Part shown: positions 40,451 through 49,817 of the stretch, piece by piece
How the letters are laid out: each line of letters opens with the position of its first letter
Position numbering within the stretch: position 1 is the stretch's first letter
NCBI GenBank assembly: GCA_012517965.1
Contig: JAAYTZ010000060.1
Span: 1 to 64,000, forward strand
From: Propionibacterium sp.
Lineage (GTDB): Bacteria > Actinomycetota > Actinomycetes > Propionibacteriales > Propionibacteriaceae
DNA length: 64,000 nucleotides
Reading direction: 5' to 3'
Made by a program: the position numbers and the translations under genes
The notes under the pieces: model-generated
What the model was told of the DNA's origin: nothing
Databases searched by the model: none
What the model saw: the letters and a program-made list of their open reading frames with translations, nothing else

Positions 40451-40477
40451 CTGGCACTCGGCACCGCTGAGTGCCAG
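40451..40477 (+). promoter_or_regulatory. CIRCE operator of hrcA-dnaJ
   Basis: CTGGCACTC, 9-nt spacer, GAGTGCCAG. This is a perfect 9-bp inverted repeat with the exact N9 spacing of CIRCE (consensus TTAGCACTC-N9-GAGTGCTAA), shifted towards G/C in the outer two or three positions. It lies 40 bp before the hrcA ATG and overlaps a TAAGCT -10-like box (40447-40452), so HrcA binding would block its own promoter. Confidence 0.92.
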
Positions 40478-40516
40478 CCGCGGCGCGCCCGAAACGACCG
40501 GCCAGGAGGTGACCCC

Positions 40517-41530
40517 ATGGACGACCGCAAGCTCGCGATCCTGCGGGCCATCGTGACGGACTACGTGAGCTCGCGCGAGCCGGTGGGCTCGCGGGCCCTG
40601 GTCGAGCGGCACAACCTTCAGGTCTCCCCGGCCACCGTGCGCAACGACATGGCCGTGCTGGAGGAGGAGGGCTACATCACCCAGCCCCACACCAGCGCCG
40701 GCCGCATCCCCACCGACAAGGGTTATCGCCTGTTCGTGGACCGGCTGGCGCAGGTCAAGCCGCTGAGCGCCGCCGAGAAGCGGGCCATCTCCACCTTCAT
40801 GGCGGGCGCCCTCGACCTGGACGACGTCGTCCGCCGCACGGTTCGTCTCCTGGCGCAGCTGACCCAGCAGGTGGCGATCGTGCAGTACCCGGTGGTGTCC
40901 CGGGCGACGATCCGGCACGTGGAGGTCGTCCAACTCTCCGACGAACGGGCCCTGGTGATCGTCGTCAGCAGTTCCGGCCGCATCGAGCAGCGTCTGATCG
41001 AGCTGGCCGGTGTGTTGGAGAACGAACTCGACGAGCTGCGCGCCCGGGTCAACGCGGCGCTCGTGGGGCTGACCGCCGCGCAGGCGCTGGACCGGCTGGG
41101 CGGCGTCCTCGACGAGCTGCCGCCGGCCCTGGCCGGGCCGGCCGACGTGGTCGTGGCGGCCCTGCTCGAGATGATGGCCGCCGACCCCTCGGCGCGGGTG
41201 ATGGTCGGCGGCGTCCCCAACCTGACCCGGTTCGGGGACCAGTTCGAGACGACCGTCAAGCCCGTCCTGGAGGCGCTCGAGGAGCAGGTGGTCCTGCTCC
41301 GCCTGCTGGGCGAGGCGTCCAGTTCGGTCGACGTCACCGTCCGGATCGGCCACGAGAACCCCTACGAGCCGTTGCAGTCGACGTCCGTCGTCGCCGCGGC
41401 GTATGGTCTGGACGCCGATGTGTGGGCGACGCTCGGCATCGTCGGGCCCACCCGGATGGACTACCCCTCCACCATGGCCTCCGTGCGGGCCGTCGCACGG
41501 TACGTCGGCCGGTTCCTGGCAGAAGGATGA
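40517..41530 (+). CDS. hrcA: Heat-inducible transcription repressor HrcA
   Basis: 337 residues from the ATG at 40517 (AGGAGGTGA 7 nt upstream). The N-terminal winged helix ([72 protein letters not shown]) is diagnostic; the C-terminal GAF-like dimerisation domain ends in [28 protein letters not shown]. HrcA needs GroEL to bind CIRCE, thereby sensing free chaperonin. dnaJ starts 3 bp after its stop codon. Confidence 0.97.
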   Translation: MDDRKLAILRAIVTDYVSSREPVGSRALVERHNLQVSPATVRNDMAVLEEEGYITQPHTSAGRIPTDKGYRLFVDRLAQVKPLSAAEKRAISTFMAGALDLDDVVRRTVRLLAQLTQQVAIVQYPVVSRATIRHVEVVQLSDERALVIVVSSSGRIEQRLIELAGVLENELDELRARVNAALVGLTAAQALDRLGGVLDELPPALAGPADVVVAALLEMMAADPSARVMVGGVPNLTRFGDQFETTVKPVLEALEEQVVLLRLLGEASSSVDVTVRIGHENPYEPLQSTSVVAAAYGLDADVWATLGIVGPTRMDYPSTMASVRAVARYVGRFLAEG

Positions 41531-41533
41531 CGC

Positions 41534-42700
41534 GTGAGCGCTGACTACTACGAGATCCTGGGCGTGCCCCGCGACGCCTCCGCCGATCAGGTCAAGAAGG
41601 CCTATCGCAAGCTCGCGATGAAGCACCACCCCGACGTCTCGGACGCCCCCGACGCCGCCGAGAAGTTCAAGCAGATCCAGGAGGCCTACGAGGTTCTCCA
41701 CGACCCGCAGAAGCGGTCGATCTACGACCGGGGCGGCGACCCGATGGGCTCCGGGGCCGGGGGCATGGGCGGCTTCGGCTTCCCCGGCGGGGCCGGCTTC
41801 GACATGGGCGACCTGTTCGGCGCGATGTTCGGGCAGGCGTCCTCCCGGGGGCCGCGGTCCCGCGTCCGGCGCGGGCAGGACGCCCTCGTGCGGCTGGCGT
41901 TGACGTTGGCCGAGGCGTCCTTCGGGGCGACCAAGCCGATCACCGTCGACACCGCGGTGATCTGCCCGTCCTGCCACGGGTCGGGCAGCAAGGACGGCAC
42001 CCAGCCGGTCCAGTGCACGACGTGCCACGGCCAGGGGGACGTGACGACGGTGCAGCGGAGCTTCCTGGGCGACATCCGCACCGTGCAGCCGTGCCCCAAC
42101 TGCCGGGGATACGGCACGATCATCCAGCACCCCTGCGGCGAGTGCTCCGGCGAGGGTCGCGTCCGCTCCACCCGCACGATCAACGTGAAGATCCCGCCGG
42201 GCGTCTCGACCGGCAACCGCGTCCATCTCGACTCCCAGGGGGAGGTCGGCCCCGGCGGCGGGCCGGCCGGCGACCTCTACGTCGAGATCACGGTGCTGCC
42301 GCACGAGACGTTCAAGCGGCAGGGCGACGACCTCGAGATGGTGGTCCGGCTGCCGATGACCGCCGCCGCGCTCGGCACCGACATCGATCTCGCCACCCTC
42401 GAGGCGGAGCGGGAGGGTGTCACCCCCGAGGACGCCCACGTGCGGGTCCACGTCCCGGCGGGCACCCAGTCCGGCACCCGGCTGGTCGTGGCCGGACGCG
42501 GCGTGCCGCGCCTGCGCGGCGGGGGCCGGGGCGATCTCGGCGTTACGCTTCTGGTGCAGACACCGAAGCACCTCGACGACGCCCAGCGCGACCTGCTCCG
42601 CCAACTGGCCGAGCTGCGCGGGGAGACCCGGACCGAGGTCTCGGTCGACCGCGCACGCAAGGGCGTCTTCGATCGCATCAAGGACGCGTTCACGGGATGA
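41534..42700 (+). CDS. dnaJ: Molecular chaperone DnaJ
   Basis: 388 residues from a GTG. The J-domain carries HPD at about residues 34-36 ([12 protein letters not shown]) and stimulates DnaK's ATPase. A Gly/Phe region ([14 protein letters not shown]) and a four-repeat zinc domain follow ([32 protein letters not shown]), then the two beta-barrel client domains. The gene is under CIRCE/HrcA control with hrcA, so it is the heat-shock DnaJ paralogue of actinobacteria that is not linked to dnaK-grpE. Confidence 0.96.
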   Translation: MSADYYEILGVPRDASADQVKKAYRKLAMKHHPDVSDAPDAAEKFKQIQEAYEVLHDPQKRSIYDRGGDPMGSGAGGMGGFGFPGGAGFDMGDLFGAMFGQASSRGPRSRVRRGQDALVRLALTLAEASFGATKPITVDTAVICPSCHGSGSKDGTQPVQCTTCHGQGDVTTVQRSFLGDIRTVQPCPNCRGYGTIIQHPCGECSGEGRVRSTRTINVKIPPGVSTGNRVHLDSQGEVGPGGGPAGDLYVEITVLPHETFKRQGDDLEMVVRLPMTAAALGTDIDLATLEAEREGVTPEDAHVRVHVPAGTQSGTRLVVAGRGVPRLRGGGRGDLGVTLLVQTPKHLDDAQRDLLRQLAELRGETRTEVSVDRARKGVFDRIKDAFTG

Positions 42701-42710
42701 GGTCCGCCAC

Positions 42711-43460
42711 ATGACAGACGCGCTGTTCCTCGCCGAGCTCGACGACCCGCGCCCCGGCGACGAGATCGCCCTGGCCGGCGACGAGGGTCGCCACGCGGTC
42801 GCGGTGCGCCGGATCCGGGTCGGCGAACGCATCCTGCTGGCCGACGGGGTCGGCACCGCGGTGCGCGGCCCCGTGCTGACCACCGACAAGAGCAGCCTGA
42901 CGATGCGCGTCGAGGAGGTGCTGCACACGCCCGCGGACGCCCTCCGGTTCGTCGCGGCCCAGGCCCTCGCCAAGGGGGATCGCGCCGAACTCGCGGTGGA
43001 GATGCTGACCGAGATCGGCGTCGACGAGGTGGTGCCGTGGCAGGCCGCCCGCTCGATCGTGAAGTGGGTGCCCGACCGCGCCGAGCGGCATCTGGCGCGC
43101 TGGCGGGCGTCCGCGCGGGAGGCCACCAAGCAGTCGCGCCGCTTCCGGGTGCCGGTCGTCACGGTCCCGATGTCGACCCGCGAGCTGGCGTTGCGCATCC
43201 CGGAGACGGCGCTGACCCTGATCCTGCACGAGTCGGCGACCCGGAAGCTGACCGACGTCCAGCTGCCCGAGCGCGGCGACGTCATGATCGTCGTCGGGCC
43301 CGAGGGGGGCATCGCCCCCGAGGAGCTCGACGAACTGACCGCCGCCGGCGGCGTCCCGGTGCGGATCAGCGAGGGCGTGCTGCGCACCTCCACCGCCGGC
43401 GTCGTCGCGCTCGCCGAACTACACGCGGTCGAGCAGCTGGCGCTGGCCGGCAAGCTCTGA
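42711..43460 (+). CDS. rsmE: 16S rRNA (uracil(1498)-N3)-methyltransferase
   Basis: 249 residues from the ATG at 42711, 10 bp after dnaJ. SPOUT-fold methyltransferase that modifies U1498 of 16S rRNA. An N-terminal PUA-like domain (HAVAVRRIRVGERILLADG) precedes the knot region with QALAKGDRAELAVEMLTEIGVDEVVPWQAARS, ASAREATKQSRRFRVPVV, and the cofactor loop VVGPEGGIAPEELD...LRTSTAGVVAL. All are standard. tgt begins 1 bp after the stop codon. Confidence 0.94.
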   Translation: MTDALFLAELDDPRPGDEIALAGDEGRHAVAVRRIRVGERILLADGVGTAVRGPVLTTDKSSLTMRVEEVLHTPADALRFVAAQALAKGDRAELAVEMLTEIGVDEVVPWQAARSIVKWVPDRAERHLARWRASAREATKQSRRFRVPVVTVPMSTRELALRIPETALTLILHESATRKLTDVQLPERGDVMIVVGPEGGIAPEELDELTAAGGVPVRISEGVLRTSTAGVVALAELHAVEQLALAGKL

Positions 43461-43461
43461 C

Positions 43462-44721
43462 GTGGGGGAGCGCACCGCGTTCTCGTTCCGCGTCGGTACC
43501 CGGCTCCCGCACGGCCACGGGCGCACCGGGGTGATCTCCACGCCGCACGGCGAGATCCGCACCCCGGCGTTCATCGTCGTCGGCACCAAGGCGACCGTGA
43601 AGTCGCTGCTGCCCGAGACCGTGGCCGCCGTGGGGGCCCAGGCCGTGCTGGCCAACGCCTACCACCTCTACCTGCAGCCCGGCTCCGACCTGGTGGACGC
43701 CCACGGCGGGCTGGGCGCGTTCATGAACTGGCCGGGCCCGACGTTCACCGATTCGGGCGGCTTCCAGGTGATGAGCCAAGGGGTGGGGTTCAAGAAGGTC
43801 CTGGCCATGGACACCGCCGGGCTCGCGGCGTCCGACGTGATCGCCCGGGCCGGCGAGCGGAGGGCGACCGTCGACGAGGACGGTGTGACCTTCAAGTCGT
43901 TCCTCAACGGCGACCGGCACCGGTTCACCCCCGAGATCAGCATGCGGGTGCAGCACGAACTGGGCGCCGACATCATGTTCGCGTTCGACGAGCTGACCAC
44001 GCTCCTCGACGAGCGGGCCTACCAGGAGGACTCCGTCGAGCGGACCCACCGCTGGGCCGCACGCTGCCTGCGCGCCCACGCCGAGCTGACCGCGGCCTGC
44101 GCCCACCGGCCCTACCAGGCGCTGTTCGGGGTGGTCCAGGGCGCCCAGTACGAGGATCTCCGCCGGCGGGCCTGCCGCGGGCTGGCGTCCCTCGAGGTCG
44201 AGGGTCACCGCTTCGACGGCTACGGCCTGGGCGGCGCGCTCGAGAAGGAGAACCTGGGCACGATCGTGGGCTGGTGCGCCGAGGAACTGCCCGAGGACAA
44301 GCCCCGGCACCTGCTGGGCATCTCGGAGCCCGACGACGTCTTCGCCGCCGTCGAGGCGGGGGCGGACACCTTCGACTGCGTGAACCCGTCCCGGGTCGCC
44401 CGCAACGGTGCGATCTACACCGCCGACGGCCGCTACAACCTGCTGACGGCCGCCAACCGCCGGGCCCTGGCGCCGCTGGAGGACGGCTGCGACTGCTACA
44501 CCTGCACGCACTACACGCGCTCCTACGTGCATCACCTGTTCAAGGCCCGGGAGATGCTGGCGGCGACGCTGGCCACGATCCACAACGAGCGGTTCACCGT
44601 GCGCCTCGTGGACGCGATCCGCGACGCGATCGAGGCGGGCACCTTCGCCGCCTTCCGCGCCGAGTTCCTGGGGCGCTTCTACGCCCGCCGGACGCCTGCG
44701 GTGCGGGCCGCCGGAGGCTAG
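43462..44721 (+). CDS. tgt: Queuine/preQ1 tRNA-ribosyltransferase
   Basis: 419 residues from a GTG. Exchanges guanine-34 of GUN tRNAs for preQ1 or queuine. Catalytic Asp97 is in FTDSGGFQVMS and the nucleophile Asp176 in FAFDELTTLLDE. The zinc site is C343-x-C345-xx-C348 (DCDCYTCTHY-type) plus a His in SYVHHLF. The length is slightly above the bacterial norm. The stop codon shares the palindrome CTAG with the stop of the convergent thioesterase gene. Confidence 0.95.
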   Translation: MGERTAFSFRVGTRLPHGHGRTGVISTPHGEIRTPAFIVVGTKATVKSLLPETVAAVGAQAVLANAYHLYLQPGSDLVDAHGGLGAFMNWPGPTFTDSGGFQVMSQGVGFKKVLAMDTAGLAASDVIARAGERRATVDEDGVTFKSFLNGDRHRFTPEISMRVQHELGADIMFAFDELTTLLDERAYQEDSVERTHRWAARCLRAHAELTAACAHRPYQALFGVVQGAQYEDLRRRACRGLASLEVEGHRFDGYGLGGALEKENLGTIVGWCAEELPEDKPRHLLGISEPDDVFAAVEAGADTFDCVNPSRVARNGAIYTADGRYNLLTAANRRALAPLEDGCDCYTCTHYTRSYVHHLFKAREMLAATLATIHNERFTVRLVDAIRDAIEAGTFAAFRAEFLGRFYARRTPAVRAAGG

Positions 44722-45143
44722 CCCGCGCGGGGGACCAGGGCGGCCCGCAGGTGGTCGGGCCAGGGGAGGGCCCGCTCCGCGCCCGCGGGCACGTGGGCGG
44801 CGACGACCCGGCCGGACGCCGCCCGGCGCCGGGGCTCCCCGGCGTGCGCCTCGCCCCAGACCTCGAACGCGAACGTCACCGAGGACCGCCCGACCCGTTC
44901 GCAGACCACGGTCACCGTGACCTCCTGGCCGAACGCCAGGGGGGCGGTGAAGTCGACCTCCTGCCGCACCCGGGGGGCGGCGCTGAAGTAATCCTCGAGG
45001 ATCCCGGCGTCGCGGATGAGGCGGTGCTCGGCCTGCTCGACCAGCCGCATGATCAGCGAGTGGTGGTGGTGGCCGGAGGCGTCGGTGTCCACCCACTCGA
45101 CGCGCCGGGTCAAGGTGGCCGTGCTGGGTCGTTGCTGCTCCAT
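44718..45143 (-). CDS. 4HBT-family acyl-CoA thioesterase
   Basis: 141 residues from the ATG at 45143. Hotdog-fold thioesterase: VEWVDTDASGHHHHSLIMRLVEQAEHRLIRD contains the Asp of the 4HBT catalytic loop and an unusual run of four histidines, followed by FTAPLAFGQEVTVTVVCERVGRSSVTFAFEVWGEAHAG. Such enzymes hydrolyse acyl-CoA thioesters; chain length is not predictable here. It is convergent with tgt with overlapping stop codons and divergent from xdhA. Confidence 0.83.
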   Translation of the reverse strand: MEQQRPSTATLTRRVEWVDTDASGHHHHSLIMRLVEQAEHRLIRDAGILEDYFSAAPRVRQEVDFTAPLAFGQEVTVTVVCERVGRSSVTFAFEVWGEAHAGEPRRRAASGRVVAAHVPAGAERALPWPDHLRAALVPRAG

Positions 45144-45292
45144 GGGCGCCCATTGTGACGCACGCGGCGATCGGGACCGGCGCCGGCCGGGCGTCCGCTT
45201 CGGCGTCGGCACTTGTCCTTCCCGAGCCGGGCAGCGAGGATCGGGCCATCGGGAGCGCCGCGACCGGCCGCCCGCGAGTCGCCAGGAGGGAC

Positions 45293-46699
45293 ATGTCGAA
45301 CGAGATCCGGTTCCGGGTGAACGGTCGGGAGGAGACCTTCGAGCTCACCGACCCCCGCACGAGCCTGCTCAACTGCCTGCGTTCGCTCGGCTGGACGGGA
45401 GTGCGCGAGGCGTGCGGCGAGGGGGAGTGCGGCGCCTGCACGGTGCTGGTCGCCACCCCGGACGCCGACGGCGGCAGCCGCTGGACGGCCGTCGACTCCT
45501 GCCTCGTGCCGGCCGCGGAGTTGGCCGGCCAGGAGGTGCTCACCAGCCAGGGCCTCGGGACGCCGACCGCCCTGCACCCCGTCCAGGCCGCGCTGGCCGG
45601 GGGCGGCGGCTCGCAGTGCGGCTACTGCACCTCGGGGTTCGTCACCGCGATCTCGGCCGAGTACTACCGGCCGGGACGGGCCGCCGGTGAGTTCGACCGC
45701 GCCTCGCTCGACGGCACGCTGTGCCGCTGCACCGGCTACCGGCCGATCCGGGACGCCGCCGACGCCCTGGCGGCCCCCGCCGCCGCCGACGCCCTGGCGC
45801 TGCGGCTGCGGGCCCCCGCCCCGGCCAGGCAGGCGGTCGACGTCACGACCCCCGGCGGTCGCTTCGTGCGGCCCGCGACCCTGGCCGAGGCGCTGGCGTT
45901 CCTGCGGGCGCACCCCGAGGCCGTCGTGCTGGCCGGCGGCACCGACGTCGGCGTCGGCATCGGGCTGCTGCACCAGCCCGCGGAGCTGATTCTCGACATC
46001 GCCGGGCTGCCCGAGTTGAGCGGGGTCACCCTGGGGGAGGGCGCCGTCGAGATCGGGGCCGGGGTTCCGCTCGCCGACCTGCCGCGCCGGCTCGGCGGCC
46101 GCCTGCCGCTCCTCGACGACCTGGTGCCGCTGTTCGCCTCCACCCAGATCCGCAACCGGGCCACCCTCGGCGGCAATCTCGGCACGGCGTCCCCGATCGG
46201 CGACGGCCCGCCCGTCCTGCTGGCGTTGGACGCCGACCTGGTGCTCGCGGACGCCGACGGCGAGCGGCGCGTGCCGCTGCGCGACTACTTCACCGGGTAT
46301 CGCACCACGGTGCGGCGTCCCGACGAGCTCATCACGCGGATCGTCGTGGGTGCCCCCGGGCTGCTGCACGCCTTCCACAAGATCGCCAAGCGCCGCCACG
46401 ACGACATCTCGTCGGTCGCGGTGGCCTACGACCTGGTCCTCGCGGGCGGGGTGGTCGAACGCGTCCGCATCGGCCTCGGCGGGGTGGCCGCGACGCCGCT
46501 GCGGGCGTACGCCACGGAGGAGGCGCTGACCGGCCGGCCCTGGACGGCCGAGACGGCCCGCGCGGCCAGCCGGGTGTTGGCCGGTGAGGGAACGCCGCTC
46601 GACGACCACCGGGCCAGCGCCGCCTACCGGCGGGAGATGCTCGCCACCTCGCTGGTGCGCTTCCAGCGCGACAATCCGGGCACCGGGAAGGGGAACTGA
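45293..46699 (+). CDS. xdhA: Xanthine dehydrogenase, FeS/FAD subunit
   Basis: 468 residues from the ATG at 45293 (AGGAGGG). The N-terminal plant-type [2Fe-2S] ferredoxin domain has CGEGECGACTVLV, and the second [2Fe-2S] domain has QCGYCTSGFV and CRCTGYRPIRDA. From about residue 185 the FAD domain follows: VVLAGGTDVGVGI, LFASTQIRNRATLGGNLGTASPIGD, and the C-terminal CO-dehydrogenase flavoprotein domain. It accepts electrons from the molybdenum subunit. This fused small subunit with a separate molybdenum subunit is the XdhAB arrangement. The start of xdhB is 1 bp after its stop codon. Confidence 0.93.
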   Translation: MSNEIRFRVNGREETFELTDPRTSLLNCLRSLGWTGVREACGEGECGACTVLVATPDADGGSRWTAVDSCLVPAAELAGQEVLTSQGLGTPTALHPVQAALAGGGGSQCGYCTSGFVTAISAEYYRPGRAAGEFDRASLDGTLCRCTGYRPIRDAADALAAPAAADALALRLRAPAPARQAVDVTTPGGRFVRPATLAEALAFLRAHPEAVVLAGGTDVGVGIGLLHQPAELILDIAGLPELSGVTLGEGAVEIGAGVPLADLPRRLGGRLPLLDDLVPLFASTQIRNRATLGGNLGTASPIGDGPPVLLALDADLVLADADGERRVPLRDYFTGYRTTVRRPDELITRIVVGAPGLLHAFHKIAKRRHDDISSVAVAYDLVLAGGVVERVRIGLGGVAATPLRAYATEEALTGRPWTAETARAASRVLAGEGTPLDDHRASAAYRREMLATSLVRFQRDNPGTGKGN

Positions 46700-46700
46700 C

Positions 46701-49130
46701 ATGGCCGACACGACCGACTGGGATTCCGCTGTCGTCGAGCCCGCTCCGACCGAGGACCGGCTGCCGGCCGAGGCCCGGACGGTCGGCCTCCACCACGGCG
46801 CCGCCCCGCAGCGGCCCACGGCGCTGGTGGGCACCGACGTCCCCCACGACAACGCGATCAGCCACGTCACGGGCACGGTCCAGTACACCGAGGACCTGGC
46901 GGCCGGCCTCGTCGGCGTCCTGCACGCGTGGCCGGTGCAGGCCCCCATCGCCCGAGGCCGGATCGTCGCGGTGGACGCCGCGCCGGCCCTGGCGGCCCCG
47001 GGCGTGGTCCGGGTGCTCACGATCGACGACATCCCGGGCACCAACCAGATCGCGTTCGCCGGCGACCAGCCGCTCATCCACCCCGAGGTGGTCCACGAGG
47101 GGCAGGCCGTGGCCTGGGTGCTGGCCGAGACCAGGCAGCAGGCCATCGACGGTGCGCTGGCGGTGCGGGTCGAGTACGAGCAGCTGCCGGCCGTGCTGAC
47201 CCTGGACGAGGCCATCGCCGCCGACGAGTGGCTGTTCGAGCCGATGCACCTGCTGACGGGCGACGCCGCCGCCGCGCTGGCGTCCGCCACTCACGTGTTC
47301 GCCGGCACCACGGAGTTCGGCGGCCAGGAGCACCTCTACTTCGAGTGCCAGACGGCGCTGGCCCAGGTCGACTCCGAGGGGCAGGTGGTCGTGCACTCGT
47401 CCACGCAGGCCCCGGCGTCCACCCAGGGGGCCGTGGCCGCCGTGCTGGGCGTGCCGCTGCATCAGGTGACGGTCGAGTCGCTGCGGATGGGCGGCGCGTT
47501 CGGCGGCAAGGAGACCCAGGCCGATCCCGTGGCCGCCGTCGCGGCCCTCGGCTCGGTGCTGACGCGGCGTCCGGTGCTGGTGCGGCTCGACCGCGCCGCC
47601 GACTCGACGCTGACCGGCAAGCGGCACCCGGGCCGCGCCGAGTGGCGGATCGGCTTCGACGCCGACCTGCGGATCGTCGGGTTGACCGCCGACCTCGTGC
47701 TGGACGGCGGCTGGTGCGCCGACCTGTCGCAGGCGGTCGTCGCCCGGGCGCTGTGCCACATCGACAACGCCTACCTGATCCCGGCCGCCGACGTGCTGGG
47801 GCGCGCGGCGCGCACCAACAAGACCTCGCAGACCGCGTTCCGCGGCTTCGGGGGCCCCCAGGGCATGTTCGTGATCGAGGACATCATGGGCCGGGCCGCG
47901 CTCCGGCTGGGGGTCGCCCCGGACGAACTGCGGCGCCGGAACTTCTACCGGCCCGGCGAGCGCACCCCCTACCAGCAGGAGGTCAACGCCGCCGACCGCC
48001 TCGGTCTCGTCTGGGACCAGGCCCGCGCCGACGCCGGCTACGAGCGGCTGCGGCGGGAGGTGGACGCCTTCAACGCCGCCCACGAGCACACCAAGCGCGG
48101 GCTGGCCGTCACGCCGGTCAAGTTCGGGGTGTCGTTCAACCAGACGTTCCTCAACCAGGCCGGAGCGCTCGTGCACGTGTACCGGGACGGCACCGTGCTG
48201 GTCAGCCACGGCGGCACCGAGATGGGGCAGGGGCTCCACACCAAGATGCTGATGGTCGCGGCCGAGGAGCTCGGCGTCCCGCTGCGGTCGGTGCGGCTGG
48301 CGCCGACGCGCACCGACAAGGTGCCCAACTCGTCGGCCACCTCGGCGTCCACGGGCGCGGACCTCAACGGCTACGCCGTCGCGGACGCCTGCGCGCAGAT
48401 CGTCGCCCGGCTGCGCCCCGTCGCGGCCGAACTCCTCGATACGGACGCCGGGGGCGTCACGTTCGCCGACGGGATCGTCTCCGGCGGCGGCCGGACCAGG
48501 CCGTGGGCGGAGGTCGTTGAGGCCGCCTACGTGCGCCGCGTCCAGCTCTGGAGCTCCGGCTTCTACTCGACGCCGGGCCTGTCCTGGAACGCTGCCGGCG
48601 GGGTGCGCGGGACGCCGTTCAAGTACTTCGTGTACGACGCCGGCGTCACCCAGGTGGAGGTCGACGGCGACACCGGCGCCTACCGGTGGCTCAGCGCCGA
48701 CCTGGCCTGCGACGCCGGTGACTCGCTGGCGCCGCTGCTGGACATCGGCCAGATCGAGGGTGCCTACGTGCAGGGGGTCGGCTGGCTGACCCAGGAGGAA
48801 CTGCTCTGGGACACCTCCGACGACCCCGCCCGCCGCGGCCGCCTCGCCACCCGCGCGTTCAGCACCTACAAGATCCCCGGGCTGCTGGACATCCCCGAGC
48901 GGTTCGGCGTCCGGCTGATGACCGGCTTCGGGGGCGACGGGTCGATCCACGGCTCGAAGGCCGTCGGGGAGCCGCCGCTGATGCTGGCGTTCAGCGCGTT
49001 CGAGGCGCTGCGGGACGCGGTCGCCGCGTTCGGTCCGGCCGGTCACGAGGTGGTCCTGCGGGCCCCGGCCACGCCGGAGGTCGTCTACTGGGCGATCCGG
49101 GACGCCCGGGCGGCGGGCGGGGCCGGCTGA
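46701..49130 (+). CDS. xdhB: Xanthine dehydrogenase, molybdopterin-binding subunit
   Basis: 809 residues. Oxidises hypoxanthine and xanthine to urate at a molybdenum cofactor. Molybdopterin-contact motifs are in order: GGAFGGKET, AFRGFGGPQ, FGVSFNQTFLNQ, GGTEMGQGL and GSKAVGEPPLML, where Glu757 is the catalytic base. The motif pattern and xdhA partner support xanthine dehydrogenase rather than aldehyde or CO dehydrogenase. Neither XdhC (cofactor insertion) nor purine-catabolism genes follow. Molybdenum supply may involve modAB at 27.5-29.1 kb. Confidence 0.93.
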   Translation: MADTTDWDSAVVEPAPTEDRLPAEARTVGLHHGAAPQRPTALVGTDVPHDNAISHVTGTVQYTEDLAAGLVGVLHAWPVQAPIARGRIVAVDAAPALAAPGVVRVLTIDDIPGTNQIAFAGDQPLIHPEVVHEGQAVAWVLAETRQQAIDGALAVRVEYEQLPAVLTLDEAIAADEWLFEPMHLLTGDAAAALASATHVFAGTTEFGGQEHLYFECQTALAQVDSEGQVVVHSSTQAPASTQGAVAAVLGVPLHQVTVESLRMGGAFGGKETQADPVAAVAALGSVLTRRPVLVRLDRAADSTLTGKRHPGRAEWRIGFDADLRIVGLTADLVLDGGWCADLSQAVVARALCHIDNAYLIPAADVLGRAARTNKTSQTAFRGFGGPQGMFVIEDIMGRAALRLGVAPDELRRRNFYRPGERTPYQQEVNAADRLGLVWDQARADAGYERLRREVDAFNAAHEHTKRGLAVTPVKFGVSFNQTFLNQAGALVHVYRDGTVLVSHGGTEMGQGLHTKMLMVAAEELGVPLRSVRLAPTRTDKVPNSSATSASTGADLNGYAVADACAQIVARLRPVAAELLDTDAGGVTFADGIVSGGGRTRPWAEVVEAAYVRRVQLWSSGFYSTPGLSWNAAGGVRGTPFKYFVYDAGVTQVEVDGDTGAYRWLSADLACDAGDSLAPLLDIGQIEGAYVQGVGWLTQEELLWDTSDDPARRGRLATRAFSTYKIPGLLDIPERFGVRLMTGFGGDGSIHGSKAVGEPPLMLAFSAFEALRDAVAAFGPAGHEVVLRAPATPEVVYWAIRDARAAGGAG

Positions 49131-49167
49131 CGCCGCGCGGGCGGGCCCGGGCGTGCTAGACAGGAGC

Positions 49168-49806
49168 ATGAGCTTCGAAGGCGTCCGGGCCGCGCTGGCC
49201 CTCACCCCCGACCTGGTGGCCCGGAGCGTCCGCTCCGTCACCCCGGACGCCGTCCGGCGCCTCGCGCCGGGGGTGCGGGCGCTGTGCTTCGACATCGACG
49301 GCACGATCACCGACTACCACGCCCCCGCGATCGAGCCGCCGGACGCCGAGCACCTGCGGTCGTTCCGGGAGGCCGGGTTCCGCACGTTCGTGATCAGCAA
49401 CTGCTACGGCGAACGCGTCGAGCAGGTGCACCGGCTGTTCGACCCGCTGGTGACGGCGGTGTTCACCCCCGTCGACTGCGTGGACCCGGCCGTGCCCGGC
49501 GACCATGCGAGCCGGCATCGCAAGCCGGCCCCCGACATGGTGCTGCTGGCCGCCGCCCGCGCCGGCGGGGCGGACGACCCGGTCCGGCCCGACGAGGTGC
49601 TGGTCGTGGGCGACCAGCTGCTCAAGGACGTGGCCGCCGCCCGGGCCGCGGGGGCGCGTGCGCTGCTCGTGCCGCGGCTGGGCCAAAGCGACCACCTCGG
49701 CGTCCGGCTGTTCCAGCGCCCGCTGGAGGCGGTGCTGCGCCGGCTGCGCGGGCTGCCGGTGCGCCGACCCGACTGGCCCGACGGGCTCGCCCGGCCGCGC
49801 TCCTGA
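49168..49806 (+). CDS. HAD-superfamily phosphatase
   Basis: 212 residues from the ATG at 49168 (a GTG at 49153 is an in-frame alternative). HAD motif I is FDIDGTITDYH, motif II lies in TFVISNCYG, motif III is the Lys of RKPAPDMVL, and motif IV is VLVVGDQLLKDVAAA. The combination resembles YqeG/IIIA-type phosphatases (one cap-less domain). Substrate unknown. An N-terminal 35-residue helix (ALALTPDLVARSVRSVTPDAVRRL) precedes the core, as in YqeG-like proteins that act on phospholipid phosphates. Same direction as xdhB (37 bp gap) but with no functional link. Confidence 0.82.
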   Translation: MSFEGVRAALALTPDLVARSVRSVTPDAVRRLAPGVRALCFDIDGTITDYHAPAIEPPDAEHLRSFREAGFRTFVISNCYGERVEQVHRLFDPLVTAVFTPVDCVDPAVPGDHASRHRKPAPDMVLLAAARAGGADDPVRPDEVLVVGDQLLKDVAAARAAGARALLVPRLGQSDHLGVRLFQRPLEAVLRRLRGLPVRRPDWPDGLARPRS

Positions 49807-49817
49807 CGCCGGGCGGC

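Noticed and set aside
45110-47290. Long minus-strand frame across xdhA/xdhB
   Set aside because: Antisense shadow; both xdh subunits on the plus strand carry intact motifs.
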